A DNA stretch of 64,000 nt from Enoplolaimus lenunculus (GCA_030248215.1 JASANG010001926.1:54935-118934), one strand, 5' to 3'. Counted from the stretch's first letter, positions 1 through 12,585 are shown. A program made the numbers and translations. Notes: generated by a model not told the origin, from the letters alone.

Positions 1-56
1 AATCTACGGTCACAGAGAATCATATACCGGCGGTACCGAAAGGGGTTGAACCGCTA

Positions 57-261
57 CGCTGTAAAAAACGCGGAGTCAAATTGACTCTCTCAAAAATAGG
101 CTTTTCCTGACTACACAAACTGAGTCAAAATTCGACTCCGTCAGAGTCAAATTCGATTTATTGAATCGCTCAATGAGTCGAATTTGGCTCTGGCGGAGTC
201 AAATTTATACTCAGTTTGTGTAGTCAGGAAAAGCCTATTTCCGAGACATTTTTTTACAGTG
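57..261. mobile_element. Family C palindromic MITE
   Basis: cgctgtaaaaaacgcggag to tttttttacagtg, flanked by TA on both sides. Almost the whole element is a palindrome built of gagtcaaattgactc-like modules around a centre at about 160. The TA target fits a Tc1/mariner-type origin. Confidence 0.85.
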
Positions 262-819
262 TATCGACTCAAAGAGCAGCGTAACAGGTGAAGCTGGCGG
301 GAAATAATCCTCCCAAAACACGTCCCAAGGGTCCCCAATTCAATGTTTCACAGCTATATACCTTCGTGCTCTGCGAAAAAAAGTTAATTGGCCAAAATGG
401 AGCCATCTAAGGGTAGGGAGTGCCTCAAATTCGGGGAGTGTGGCGCTTGCACCGAAACTGCTACTACTTATATTTGAAGGTGAATGAGGGTCTACCGGCA
501 TACCCAGGAAGTTTTGATTGGTCAAGGCCCCACCGAAACCAGTGTTAAAATGAGGGTTCAAAGAGTAGGATCAGTATATCGTTTAGCGGTTGTAAAACGC
601 AATGCTACTGTTTGACGAAAGCGAGATGGGCCCCATATGTAAGGTGTTAACCAAAGACTCAGCTGATAGCTCAATATATAACGGTGAGAAAAAAACATGC
701 GAGCGAGAAGCCTTACTAAACGTATTCATGAATGACGTAATGCTTAGAATGACGCAATAGCTCTGATGACGTTAAGCGCCGTTCGTCACTGTATTATAAC
801 GCACGTTCATTGCCGCATT
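262..819. other. No gene seen
   Basis: Unique-looking sequence with short open frames only. Confidence 0.5.
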
Positions 820-1011
820 GGCTCATGTATAGAACAGGGCCGGATCGTTTTCCGGAGGGATATAATAGAGTCAGTTTAAGCTTTAGACTAATTTTTTTTG
901 CTTAGGCTTAGGCTTAGGCGTAGGAATAGGCTCATACATACGCTTAGGCTTAGGCTTTAGACTTTGGCATATGCTTATACTATTGTTCCAACCATGTTCT
1001 ATACATGGGCC
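820..1011. mobile_element. Family A MITE with TTAGGC core
   Basis: Ends ggctcatgtatagaac and gttctatacatgggcc are inverted repeats. The inside is gcttaggcttagg repeats next to a cagtttaagctttagac subterminal block. Flanks gccgcatt and gctgcatg match at 6 of 8 bases, consistent with an old 8-bp target duplication. Confidence 0.8.
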
Positions 1012-1796
1012 GCTGCATGGAACAGCATTTGAATTTTTAAACAAAAATTTGTCGACTTGTGACTCCCAATTTTTATAAATCGTATGTTGGATCGGTTTTA
1101 GGGCCATTCTGGTGCCCGCCCCCCGATTTCAAGACGAATCGAAGGGTGATAGCCGGGACACAGTCCTTGCCCTATGTGCACACCCTTGTTCGGGTCAAAT
1201 CTATTAATAAAATCGCAGTTCGGTTTTCTTATTACAGGTCCATGCTTCAAGATAAATATTAATCAACGGCTGTTTGAATCGAAACTGAAATTCAACGACG
1301 CGTTCAAAAATTTTGAACAGCCATTGAAATTTGAATTTGCAAATGCTAAGAAACGCATTGACAATTGAACGGATAGTAAAGATATGTAGCGATTTCCGGA
1401 AGCGTACATATTATAAGAACATACGGTGATGAAATTTATATTTATTTTAAGAAAGATAAAAGATATTTTAATTTAATTTGATACACATAGCTAATAAATT
1501 TAAACCGTTAAGTGATATCGAGACAATGGTGCGATTTCAGGAGTCAACCACCCCACCTAAAACAATCAATTCACCCCTAACGATATCAATTACTGTCCCG
1601 TCTAAATTTGAGGGGTTAATTTTAAATTGTCTATAATTTCTGGATTCGGTTATTGTGTCTCAAATTCAAGTCTGCGTTCCACTGCAAAAGCAACAAATGA
1701 AACCATTTCTAAAAGGTTAAAAGATAGTAGCGGTTATTCTTGGATATAAATGCCAGAATAGGCGCTCGTTTAAACAAATTGACCCATTGCGATACG
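1012..1796. other. No gene seen
   Basis: AT-rich, no recognised repeat ends or exon-like stretches. Confidence 0.5.
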
Positions 1797-1982
1797 GGCC
1801 AATGTTACTTTAAGAGGCGGCACAGTATATTAAGCGTATTCCTAATCCTACGCTTAAGCGTTGTAAAAATGAGTTCCTAAGCCTACGCCTAAGCCTAAGC
1901 AAAAAAAATGCAATCTAGAATCTAAACCTACTCTTTTATAGACCCACCAGAAACCTGGACGCCCCGTAAAGTAACATTGGCC
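1797..1982. mobile_element. Family B MITE with CCTAAG core
   Basis: Inverted ends ggccaatgttactttaag and taaagtaacattggcc enclose cctaagcctacgcc repeats and the family B block tctagaatctaaacctac. Flanking gcgatacg and gcaatacg match 7 of 8 and mark an 8-bp target duplication. Confidence 0.85.
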
Positions 1983-2318
1983 GCAATACGTATCCTATAA
2001 CAATTACGTGCTCAAATCCAATAAGTATTGTGATTCTGTTTAAAATGAACTATATTTTAAGATATTTCCCGAATTTTGACCAGGTACAAAATGCATATCT
2101 TATTATCAAACTTCTTTCACGTCACGTAGCTTCTGTGGTAAGTTTGTTCCGGTGTTAAAACGATTTAACCCTTTCACTCATAGAGTATACTATTAGCAAC
2201 TAAATACAATAATGTAAGAGCAATACACACACTGTGAGCTGTGTTTAACGTTTATAACATACACACGCAGTGCAAAATCTCCACAAGACGTGAGGGCCTA
2301 CTCGGGCTCGAGCGTCAA

Positions 2319-2384
2319 GCTCCTATAGCTCAGTAGTCATCGTAAACGCCTCCCCTCCCGTGAGACTGGTGCTCGAATCTTACT
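2319..2384 (+). pseudogene. Degenerate tRNA-like sequence
   Basis: ctatagctcagtagtc resembles an A box and ggtgctcgaatctt a B box. Stems are poor. Confidence 0.35.
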
Positions 2385-2888
2385 TTGAAATTACATCTCA
2401 TATGAAATTGAAAATATTCATGGGAGAAAGGGTTCAAGACAGCACATTTTACTATTTTTCCGTCACACAATTTTTAAACTTTTATTTCACGTAAATTTGA
2501 CTGATGCCGACAAGATTGACTCGGTCTAAAAGTAAACAATCTTGAATTACATTTGTACGACCCCCAGAATTCTTCGGTGCCTCACCCCCAAAATAACTTT
2601 CTCCGGACGTGTATGCTGGCGACGAGCCTTGTATGGTCCCTGCGAAATGGTCGCAGTGGTGCAACATTAGTTTGAACATTACGTTTCATTCATAAAATTT
2701 AAAAACAATAAAAAACATTTTAAACTTTTGTCTTAAAATTACTAACTTGACAACAAACGGGAAGTACGTAAATTGCAATATCGCTGCAATTTTACAGCAA
2801 CTGACATTGAATAATTATGCAGCAACGGCAGCAGTGATAAGCGTTCATTCATGAAAAGAAGAGCGATCGTATGGCTTCAACTGAGACA

Positions 2889-4347
2889 CAATTTATTAAT
2901 GAATCAAAGTTTGAATGAAAAGTATAATTTTTATAAATTCTTCAATTTATTAATGAATGAAAGTTTGAATGAAAAGTATAATTTTTATAAATTCTTCAAT
3001 TTATTAATGAATGAAAGTTTGAATGAAAAGTATAATTTTTATAAATTCTTCAATTCATTCATGAATGAAAGTTTGAATGAAAAGTGTAATTTTTATAAAT
3101 TCTTCAATTTATTAATGAATGAAAGTTTGAATGAAAAGTATAATTTTTATAAATTCTTCAATTTATTAATGAATGAAAGTTTGAATGAAAAGTATACTTT
3201 TTATAAATGCTTCAATTTATTAATGAATGAAAGTTTGAATAAAAAATGTAATTTTTATAAATTCTTCAATTTATTAATGAATCAAAGTTTGAATAAAAAG
3301 TGTAATTTTTATAAATTCTTCAATTTATTAATGAATCAAAGTTTGAATAAAAAGTGTAATTTTTATAAATTCTTCAATTTATTAATGAATCAAAGTTTGA
3401 ATAAAAAGTGTAATTTTTATAAATTCTTCAATTCATTCATGAACGAAAGTTTGAATGAAAAGTGTAATTTTTATAAATTCTTCAATTCATTCATGAATGA
3501 AAGTTTGAATAAAAAGTGTAATTTTTATAAATTCTTCAATTCATTCATGAATGAAAGTTTGAATAAAAAGTGTAATTTTTATAAATTCTTCAATTCATTC
3601 ATGAATGAAAGTTTGAATAAAAAGTGTAATTTTTATAAATTCTTCAATTCATTCATGAATGAAAGTTTGAATAAAAAGTGTAATTTTTATAAATTCTTCA
3701 ATTCATTCATGAACGAAAGTTTGAATGAAAAGTGTAATTTTTATAAATTCTTCAATTTATTAATGAATCAAAGTTGGAATAAAAAGTGTAATTTTTATAA
3801 ATTCTTCAATTTATTAATGAATCAAAGTTTGAATAAAAAGTGTAATTTTTATAAATTCTTCAATTCATTCATGAACGAAAGTTTGAATGAAAAGTGTAAT
3901 TTTTATAAATTCTTCAATTCATTCATGAATGAAAGTTTGAATAAAAAGTGTAATTTTTATAAATTCTTCAATTTATTAATGAATGAAAGTTTGAATAAAA
4001 AGTGTAATTTTTATAAATTCTTCAATTTATTAATGAATCAAAGTTTGAATAAAAAGTGTAATTTTTATAAATTCTTCAATTTATTAATGAATCAAAGTTT
4101 GAATAAAAAGTGTAATTTTTATAAATTCTTCAATTTATTAATGAATCAAAGTTTGAATAAAAAGTGTAATTTTTATAAATTCTTCAATTCATTCATGAAC
4201 GAAAGTTTGAATGAAAAGTGTAATTTTTATAAATTCTTCAATTCATTCATGAATGAAAGTTTGAATAAAAAGTGTAATTTTTATAAATTCTTCAATTTAT
4301 TAATGAATGAAAGTTTGAATAAAAAGTGTAATTTTTATAAATTCTTC
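2889..4347 (+). repeat. 54-bp satellite, 27 units, open in one frame
   Basis: Head-to-tail array of a 54-bp unit (aattcttcaatttattaatg... type) with 27 copies. One of six frames is open through the whole array because 54 is a multiple of three; the enclosing frame (2851-4410) would encode 519 residues built from MNESLNEKYNFYKFFNLL variants. Unit variants (E/Q, E/K, Y/C, LL/SF) are mostly amino-acid changing. The gaacgaaag variant always occurs with the gaatgaaaag variant, and blocks of units repeat in the same order (units 7-11 and 21-25), a higher-order pattern. Units of the SF type hold the 16-bp palindrome TTCATTCATGAATGAA. I read it as a non-coding satellite, with a low-complexity protein as the alternative. 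Confidence 0.93.
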
Positions 4348-4604
4348 ACAGTCAATAACGAACAACGGATCTTCAGTGGGAAATATTTAAGATTTGAAGT
4401 AAATTTCTAAGTAAACATGTGTAATACTAAATATACGCAGCAAATGCTTAGCTTGATAAAATTCGCGCACCGGTAATCTATGCGTCGTGGCTTCGAGTTC
4501 GACCGTATTTGTAGCAAAATTTCCGTGAAGGGCTCTATATGGTACCGCGACAGTCTTTTCATTAGATCAGATCGTTAAAAACTGTAACAAATTCCTCGAA
4601 AAAC

Positions 4605-4766
4605 GGCCAATGTATATAACAGGTCCATAACAGTAGTATAAGCATATTCCTAAGCCTAAGCGTAAGATTAATCTTACACCTAAGCCTAAGCAAAAACAGT
4701 CTAAGCTTAAGTTTATTGTTTTGCAGTCCTTTAGACAAACGTTTCGCTCCTGATCGTTACATGATC
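4605..4766. mobile_element. Family A MITE
   Basis: Reverse-oriented copy with CCTAAGCCTAAG core; flanks cgaaaaac and cgaaaaat match 7 of 8. Confidence 0.78.
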
Positions 4767-5382
4767 CGAAAAATTGATCCCAGTTGAAACAAATTAACAA
4801 ACTCAATTATCTCCAGTAAAATGGTTTCTAAATTTAAAATTCTCAACAAAGACTCGTATTTTTAATCAGTTCAAATTTGAGAAAAACATTGTTTATTTGT
4901 TCATATCATTATTTTTGGCTTATCTTACAACCGCGATCAGAATGTCAAAATATTCAACGTATACGGACTCGCATAGAAAGGTGGGCGGGGAAAACGGTGT
5001 GAAAAATAGTTTTTGTAACTAAACTTAACCGTATGTATCTAGTGTCTTCTACGCCTTTTGTGATGTATTAAATGTGACACATTGCTTCCGTTTCAGTGGT
5101 TATTATCAGCCATAGATAGGGCCGATAGTAGCTGTTCAAGCTATCGCATCTCAGCTGTGGGATCAGGGGGACAGTTTCTTTCTATTTTTGTAATCTGGTA
5201 ATTAAAATTAAAAAAATTTTGCAAAATATCGTAAAACTTCCTATTTTACAAATTATTAAAGTTGCATTTGGTTTCTGGCTCGCTTCGCTAGTGATATTTT
5301 ATCCACTGGTATTCGATCGCACTCCAGCGTCTGTGGAGTGTGGACATTTTTCGGTTTTGGATCATCTGCTGATCCCTACTTA
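4767..5382. other. No gene seen
   Basis: AT-rich unassigned sequence between a family A and a family E copy. Confidence 0.5.
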
Positions 5383-5604
5383 GGCTCATATTCTCAAATG
5401 TATAGAGCAACTATCATTAGTTAGTAATAGCTTTTCAACCTCACTAACTATTGCAGTTGTTGAACTCAAAATTGGTACAGAAGTAGTGCAAATCATACAC
5501 GAAAAATGTGCTGAATTTTGAGCTTCAGCATTCACTAGTGCAAAAGTTACAAGACCTATCGTCAACTGGTGATAGGTGCTACACACATTTGAGAATACGA
5601 GCCC
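5383..5604. mobile_element. Family E MITE (~220 bp)
   Basis: ggctcatattctcaaatg to catttgagaatacgagccc inverted ends; inside are actggtgataggtgctac and its complement. Confidence 0.82.
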
Positions 5605-6083
5605 TTGTGTTTGACACCTTTAAGAGTTCCGAATAATTTTTTCTAACCAGTTTGGCTTTATTTGGACTCTTTAGGGTTGTTGCCGGTTTTTTTAAAGTAG
5701 TCCGGGCCATAAGTACGGAACAAATACAGCAAAAGGGGTTCGGCCATCGCCGGAGCGGCCGAACCCGCCTTGCTGCTGTGGTCCCTTATTTATACTTATT
5801 CGATTTTTTTGTATAAAAAATTCTTCAAATTCATGCTTGTACAAGAATTATGAGCAAAAATCTACGCCGAATCTCGCGGGCGAAGCGAACGAGAATCCAA
5901 ACGTAATTTTAGCATTAAATCTTAATACAAAGATTTCGTTTTGAAACTCAGGAGAAGCAGACTCGGATCCTTACTTGTTCCTGCTGCACCCATGGTTTTA
6001 ATAAGCAAAATTACGATTGAGAACATATGCCCAACTGTAGTCAGAGTTAAGCAGTACCATATATAGCCGTTTACGAAAAATTT
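5605..6083. other. No gene seen
   Basis: Holds a GC-rich inverted pair, ggggttcggccatcgccgg and ggccgaacccgcct, near 5735-5770, perhaps an undetermined element. Confidence 0.45.
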
Positions 6084-6161
6084 GCTGCCGATGTGGTAGG
6101 ATTCGAACCCATGACGTCCGGATTACCGGTCCACTGCTCTAACCACTACGGTACGCAGCAA
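6084..6161 (-). pseudogene. tRNA-like sequence (pseudogene or SINE head)
   Basis: On the minus strand, tagtggttagagc (A box) and gggttcgaatcc (B box) lie at normal spacing, with an arm around accggtaatccgg that resembles a Thr(GGT) anticodon arm with C at position 33. The 5' GCTGC pairs with 3' GCAGC, but the rest of the acceptor stem and the top of the anticodon stem mispair. I do not think it is a working tRNA gene. Confidence 0.55.
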
Positions 6162-6710
6162 TGCCCTGTTTTAGTCTACATTGACGTCTTCAAAACTTTT
6201 AACGTTGCCATCTCGAAAAGTCAATTTTGCATAAATTCAATATTCAGAAAAGTAAATTTCACATAAATTCAATATTCAACGTTCAAATAATTGAAAATTT
6301 TAAACAGTTAAACAACACTTTCAACGCAACTTCATCACAAAAACTTGGACGGCAGAGTTGAATAACAACGGAAAAATTTGCGTTTCTTTTCTATTTTCTC
6401 AATGTCATGTGAAAATAAAATTTGTGACAACATGAATGTTCTAAAATTGAAGCGAGTAATTGACGGTACCCACGAACTATAACTCAAATACAACTAATAA
6501 ACAACAATGTTTAAGTTGAAATATTAAGAAAATACACGGTTTTGAATGAACTGGCGTTAGTTTTAAGTGGATCTTAAAGTTAGACTCAACTGTAACTTGA
6601 AACGTTACGGGCAAAATGTCAATTTGTGATAACACATATTTACTACTGAAATAAACGTTTTGAAAAGTGCTGGTAGGTCGATTTGAAAAATAATTTTAAA
6701 TCTTACACAC

Positions 6711-6990
6711 AACACCCGATTCGTACGTGCAAGTTTTTGCTGCGAGAACTTGCAGCTGCAAAATTGCGCGCAGAACTTACATTTTTTCATCAGGCAATAC
6801 GAATGCGGCTGCAATAAATTCAGTGAACTTACATGGTTATTCACGCACGTGAACTAAATTCCAAAACTATGATTTTTAATGAATTATTTGCGACTGCACG
6901 TTTATCGAACGGGATTTTTGACAAAACTTGCAAGTGCAAGTTGCAGCTGCAAGTTCTCGCAGCAAAAACTTGCACGTGTGAATAGTGTTT
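6711..6990. mobile_element. Family M fold-back element with ~37-bp exact arm
   Basis: acgtgcaagtttttgctgcg and cgcagcaaaaacttgcacgt are parts of arms identical over about 37 bases, each ending in the palindrome ttgcagctgcaa. Confidence 0.8.
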
Positions 6991-7127
6991 AAATGAAGGA
7001 ACTTGAAAATGGACCCGAAAAACAAACGTTCATGAAATGAGGCCACTTATGCAAATCAAGCTTGGATCAGCCAAAATGGCTCATTCAAAATACAGACCTC
7101 TTTATATAAATAAATAAATAAATATAT

Positions 7128-7347
7128 CACTGTAAAAATGGTAAGTCAAATTGACTCCCTCCGAAATAGTCTTTTCCGAACTACACAAACTGATTCAAAA
7201 TTCGACTCCACCAGAGTCAAATTAGACTCAATGAATCGCTCACTGAGCCGAATTTGACTCTGGTGTAGTCGAATTTTGACTCAGTTTGCATTGTCCGGAA
7301 AAGCCTATTTCCGAGAGAGTCAATTTGACTCGCCATTTTTTACAGTG
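7128..7347. mobile_element. Family C palindromic MITE
   Basis: cactgtaaaaatggtaagtc to gactcgccattttttacagtg, followed by TA. Same palindromic layout as the copy at 57-261. Confidence 0.87.
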
Positions 7348-7689
7348 TACCAAACCCATATTTTCAACGTTTAAAAACAGTTTCAAACAATCACTTTGCT
7401 AATGTCCAGTTTAAATCTCGCAGTGTCTTAAAAATCGTTTCTAACATTGAAATTTTAACTGCAGTTTGAATTTTGTAATAAAATTACGTTGTGGCGTCAT
7501 GTTTCAGACAATAATAAAGCGTTATTTTTTCGCACGCACGGATAACAGCTGGTGTAATTTAGCGATTATGGCGTTTTTTAGTACTAAATTCATTTAGTAT
7601 CCCAGGATAAACTAGAATTCAAAATTTAGACTCAACATTTTTTAGACTAAAATTTATGACCCCTCTTTATTTAAGAAGGAGTGCATCCT

Positions 7690-8165
7690 GTTCGAAGGCA
7701 CTATATATCCGGCATCAAAAATGATCCGCTTTGCACGCTCTTGTGCCATGCAGTCTTGGTATAACCAAGAGTGGATGATGTCCTCCTGCCGAAGAGTGTG
7801 CAACTGACGCAGTAGTGCATGGCAAAAAGTGTACCAGAACGCGTTGCATTTTTGCTCAACCCCCCTCCTTGATGTGAGATGGGGGTAGTCACCACGTAAA
7901 CTACATAGTAAACATAGGAGTTAAAGTATATCGGAGCGGCTAAACCTAAAATTCAACATATTGGTTCAACCTACCCCCAAACAAGGGGGGATAGGCCAAA
8001 AACGCAACGTGCGCTGGGTATATTGTTTTGTGCACAGCATGCATCCAGTTGCACACTCTTGTTAAAATCATCCACTCTTGGTATAACCCATGAAAATGTA
8101 GTGTCGAAAACGGATTCAGTCCAAATTCCCTTATGAGCCGCGTAGAGGGGTTCGGCTAAAATATT
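7690..8165. repeat. Large inverted repeat N (~110-130-bp arms)
   Basis: agagtggatgatgtcctcc...gagtgtgcaactgacgc at 7770-7816 is matched in complement by agttgcacactcttg...atcatccactcttgg at 8048-8082. Arms extend on both sides with mismatches. No transposon family recognised. Confidence 0.75.
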
Positions 8166-8179
8166 GGTTCTTAAGATAA

Positions 8180-8300
8180 AATTGACCAATCATTTACGAC
8201 AGTAAAAATTGACCAATCATTTACGATTGTTAAAATTGACCCATCAGTTGACCAATCATTTAGGACAGTAAAATTAACCAATCATTTACGATAGATCTAA
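8180..8300. repeat. Short tandem repeat, ~33-bp unit, 4 copies
   Basis: ttgaccaatcatttacgac with agtaaaa spacers recurs four times with substitutions. Confidence 0.8.
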
Positions 8301-8520
8301 TAAGGCACACGTTTTATTTGACAGAAATAAACGATTGAGAGTAGGGCACCTGTGCCCCCCAACTGGCCGTTTTCTAGATAAAACTATAAGCCCCTATATT
8401 GAGTTTCAAAATACAAAATATACTTAGTACTAATTTGACCATTCAAGCTTGTAGCTATGTCAGCCTGCAGGACGGTTGAAACATTTTTAGCGATTTACAT
8501 GAGTTTAAAATTAAGAGCTA

Positions 8521-8742
8521 TGACCGTATTCTCAAGTGTGTGTAGCACCTTTCACCAGTTGTTGATAGGTCTTGAAACTTTCAAATCTCTGAACAGAGAG
8601 CTTAAAAATTCATCACAGTTTTCAGGTTCCATTTACCTTATTTCTGGGCCAAATTTAAGATTTGCAACCGCAACAGTTCGTGAGTTTGAAAACCTATTAC
8701 CAACCGGTGATTGATGCTATACTCAACTGAGAATACAAGCCC
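8521..8742. mobile_element. Family E MITE
   Basis: gaccgtattctcaagtgtg to actgagaatacaagccc, same internal order as 5383-5604 reversed. Confidence 0.78.
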
Positions 8743-8934
8743 TAAACCCCGTGTTTCTATCAGCCAAAACTAACCACGGGCCCACGAGCACTAAGACTGT
8801 GTCTATCAAATTTTTAAATTTCCTTGAAAAAATAACATGGATTCAAACGCTTGCGTAAAGCACTCAAAATGCAATCTTTTCAATTTTAAAATTTAAAACA
8901 TACGTGCCTAAGGAGATATTTTGAGAAATTTTCA

Positions 8935-8986
8935 AATATATATATGTATATATATACATATATATGTATACATATATATACTACGT
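8935..8986. repeat. AT/GT microsatellite
   Basis: Alternating tatatatgtatatata. Confidence 0.9.
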
Positions 8987-9214
8987 ACACAATGGTGGAA
9001 ATGCAACTTTCGCGTAAGGTCACCCCTAAGTGAAGCATAGGGGTAACCTTGTTCGTTAGTTTGAGTTATTTTCTAGAAAGATATTTTACCACTGGTGTTG
9101 TAATGGCATAGCAGATTGAGAAAATCTTTTACCGGCAGATTCACAGGATTTTACGGTAACAGAGGATACTGATTGTGTTTTCAAATTTTACAGTTTCAAA
9201 AGCGGTGACTATAA

Positions 9215-9378
9215 TGCCGCAGCCGCCTAGGGTGCCCCCTTAAAACAATTTCGGGGTGAGAGCCCCTTGCGATGGTTGAAACATTTTTGAAGTTTTTTAA
9301 AATCTTGCTTAGGGTGGCGCCCACTTTAAGATGCCCCCCCAAATGGGGGTATGGGGAGTGAATGCTCCATCCCTGACG
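9215..9378. mobile_element. Family I GC-rich element
   Basis: ccttgcgatggttgaaac, ttttttaaaatcttg and gggtggcgccca are shared with the copy at 23058-23225 in the same order. Confidence 0.65.
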
Positions 9379-10236
9379 GTGATAGCAAATTGGTGTATTT
9401 ACAGCGGCCATTATGGGTACCGTCAACGTTTTGGGCTCCGGTGCAGGAATTGGGCTTTTGAGTAAAACGTGGGATACGACCCTGAGTATTTTAGATACAC
9501 ATGAAAGGAACCTAAACGCAATCCCTTCGATATGAATAAATACAATGTTTCCCCTATATTTGTGGTGGTTTACCTGTACTCGAATACTTTTCAGCGTCTC
9601 AGTTTGGTGCTAATTTTAGCTAAAAATCAAAATATAAAATTGGCAGAAATTTGCCTTTCACAAATTTTATGCAAACAGTTTGAAAATACACAAAAACTGT
9701 ATTTATAAATCGAAACATTAATGTTTTTAAGACTTCAAACGCAACAAACACACTGATACCGGATGCAGAAACTGTAACTTTGTATCAGGTACCGTGAACT
9801 TAATTCCGTTCGCCCCCGGATACGAAAGTTTTAAGAGTATTCTTGCGTATTTATAACAGTTGTCATTTAATGGAAATCTTTTTTTTCAATCTTTGACTGA
9901 GTCAGACTTGAGAGAAAATGACAAATTAACGAAAATTTACCGTTTTGTTTGAATTAAAACGGTTATGAAATTAAAAACGAAACGCTAACATTAACAAAAA
10001 TAGGAAACTGTAAACAAAAGGCACACAAAATGAGTTTTGAGTGGGCTGACACACACAAACTTAATATCGTTTCATCGAAGTTTACATTTTCGGAAATAAT
10101 ATTTTTTTTTTAAAATCAGGGCTGTATTCGGGGAGGTGAAATAACAAAATATATCCGTTAGTGAAATTTTTTGAAAAACGTCCAAAAAAGACACTTCCGA
10201 AGGCTTAAAAATTTTGCTCGCTCGCTACGCTCGTTT
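9379..10236. other. No gene seen
   Basis: AT-rich, no exon-like frame or repeat recognised. Confidence 0.5.
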
Positions 10237-10415
10237 GGCCCATGTAAAAATCAGGGCGGAACGTTTTTTACTGTGGGACTGCAATACAGTGAGCTTATGT
10301 TTTAGACTAATTTTTTGCATAGGCTCATACTTAGGCTTAGGTATAAACCCATTTTTACGCTTAGGTTTAGGCTTATGCTTATGCTACTATTACAGCCGTG
10401 TTCTATACATTGGCC
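10237..10415. mobile_element. Family A MITE
   Basis: Ends ggcccatgtaaaaatcagg and gttctatacattggcc with a degenerate TTAGGC core. No clear target duplication. Confidence 0.8.
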
Positions 10416-10749
10416 GAAATTGCTGCGGAAATCTTCCCAAGCTGTTTACTGCCCTTGGAAGTTGATCCTTAAAATTGACAGCCACGATACTTATGAACTC
10501 GATGGTGTACCGGAAACAGTTGAACTACAAGATAATAAACTTGAAAATTAATTGTTTTAAATTTTAACACAACGAAAGCATAAAAACGGGGCTTTTTTTG
10601 TGTGTTTAAAATTTCAAATATAAACTTTTAAATTTCATTGATGACGCCTAAACTGAAAACAATCACCCGAGAGGCTTATAAAAGGGAACATAAAGGAGGC
10701 ATACCCTTTAGCGAAACTTTTGAAGCGACGGAAAAGCGGCATTTTACAG

Positions 10750-10935
10750 TCATCAAAGCCGGAACAAGCTAGGATGGGGGCGCCGGAAAATTCCGAGGGC
10801 GAGGGGCGACCCCGCATGTGACGATCAAAATAGTTTTCCAATTGTTTGTTTAATACCCTTGTCAAAATGGGGGGCCCTCTAATGGAGTGCGGCCCACAAA
10901 TATGCGGAATTGCGGTGGCGGTTCCGGTCGTGACC
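10750..10935. mobile_element. Family I GC-rich element, diverged
   Basis: gccggaacaagctaggatg, gaggggcgaccccgcatg and aaatggggggccctc follow the family I layout. Confidence 0.5.
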
Positions 10936-12549
10936 GGCACTAAAATAAACCTGCTGAATTCTAGAAACCCAAAATATGACATAAATATTGGCCAGAAATA
11001 TACAATTTTACGCTATGTCTTTTAGAATATAAATATATTTTCGAACGAAAAAATCCACACAAGTTTGTGATTTGAATTTTTGTAAAATACGAGAGTTTAC
11101 TTTTAAGAAAGAATATTAAAATTAAAATTATAGTACATCTCTACCCACGCTTGCTACGCTGGGGGTATATTAAGTAGAAGCGAATCAAAGAAACGGCACA
11201 TACACACACATGAGGGGGTGAGTTATATAACCTTGAACAACGCTTGTGTTTTGTGTCTGTTTTTAAATTTAGTTTTGAAAATTACTTGTGAAAATAATAC
11301 ACTTTTAGTATTGAAATTTAAGAACTAACAAAAATAAATAAGAAATTTCAAATATTTGAATTTTTTTGCAGGGATATTTTTTGGTAAAATGACGGTTTTG
11401 ATGAAGCTGTTCAGGTCACCGTGCGCCTATGATGTGAAACCAGGCGAACAGGCTATACAGTTTTAGTAAAAATGCTGGTATCAAATATTATACTTACTGT
11501 AAGTTGTGGGTTGGTCTATTTTTGTCGACTGTGAAAAGCTTTGAGGTACTTAAAAATACCACCATCTCATCGTTAAATTCCTAGTAAAACCAATAAGTAT
11601 GCCTCTTACAAAGTGAAGATAAACGGGTCATCAGTGAGTCCTATTTGACTCTGGCGGAGTCAAATTTGACTCAGTTTGTGTAGTCAGGAAAAGCCTATTT
11701 CCCACAGAGTCAATTTGACTCCCATTTTTAACAGTGTATGAAGAAATGATGTCACTCGTAAATCCTGGCACAAGTGCTTACTTATTGAACAAACTATTTT
11801 TGCAGTAATATTAATTAGTCAACGTGATTACAAATTTGCAACCCTAAAATATTCCTTTACAAAACTTTTTAAGAATGTGTTCGTAATTGCATATATATGC
11901 TGTCTCTTGTTTATATATGAAACAATCATTACAACAGATGGAACGATGTGTAAAATACGTATGTGGAGCGTTTCAGCTTTAATAATATAGATAGTACAAC
12001 ACGTTTGTATACGATTCTTTTTTGTTACCAAATTACTATTGGCCGAACGGGCTGTTGGACTACTGAAAGTAAAAGTATTCAAATAATCATTTTTTACGTT
12101 TGTGGTTATATTTACGTTTTACAATTAATTACAATTCAAATTTTAAATACATCTTAGCTGTAAAACAGTCAGCTGCAATCAAATTCAAGCCGGCCAACTA
12201 TAAACACCAAAGTCGGTTGACGGCCAAAAAATAATTTTCACAAAAGTTTCAAAAAAGTCAACACAGGAAATCACGTTAAAAATTCGACCTTTGTTTAATT
12301 TTGAGGTAAATAACTCAAACTTTCAGTTTCTCTAAAGATTTAAACTACACTGCGTTGTTGTTTGATTTGTTACAGTAAAAGTTTACGGTTATACTGCCGA
12401 TGCTGACCGCTCTGATCCTTGCCATGTTTACCATGGTAGAGAGACGCAGTTATGCAACAGTACTCTGTATTTTCACTGATAACTATTCTTGAACAGTGAT
12501 TGTTTTTCTTATGGAAACCTCAAGTTTTAACAATTGCAACGATATAAAT
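10936..12549. other. No gene seen
   Basis: Apart from the half family C element at 11632-11737 nothing is recognised. Confidence 0.5.
11632..11737. mobile_element. Family C, right half only
   Basis: cagtgagtcctatttgactc to cccatttttaacagtg; the left arm is absent. Confidence 0.75.
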
Positions 12550-12550
12550 T

Positions 12551-12585
<35 letters not shown>

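Noticed and set aside
2851-4410. A 519-residue repetitive protein gene
   Set aside because: The frame is open only because a 54-bp unit keeps phase; unit differences are mostly amino-acid changing and no promoter, splice or domain signal is seen.
6084-6161. Functional tRNA-Thr gene
   Set aside because: Boxes are good but the acceptor and anticodon stems mispair and position 33 is C.
10635-10982. A 115-residue minus-strand protein
   Set aside because: It overlaps a GC-rich family I repeat and its composition follows the repeat.
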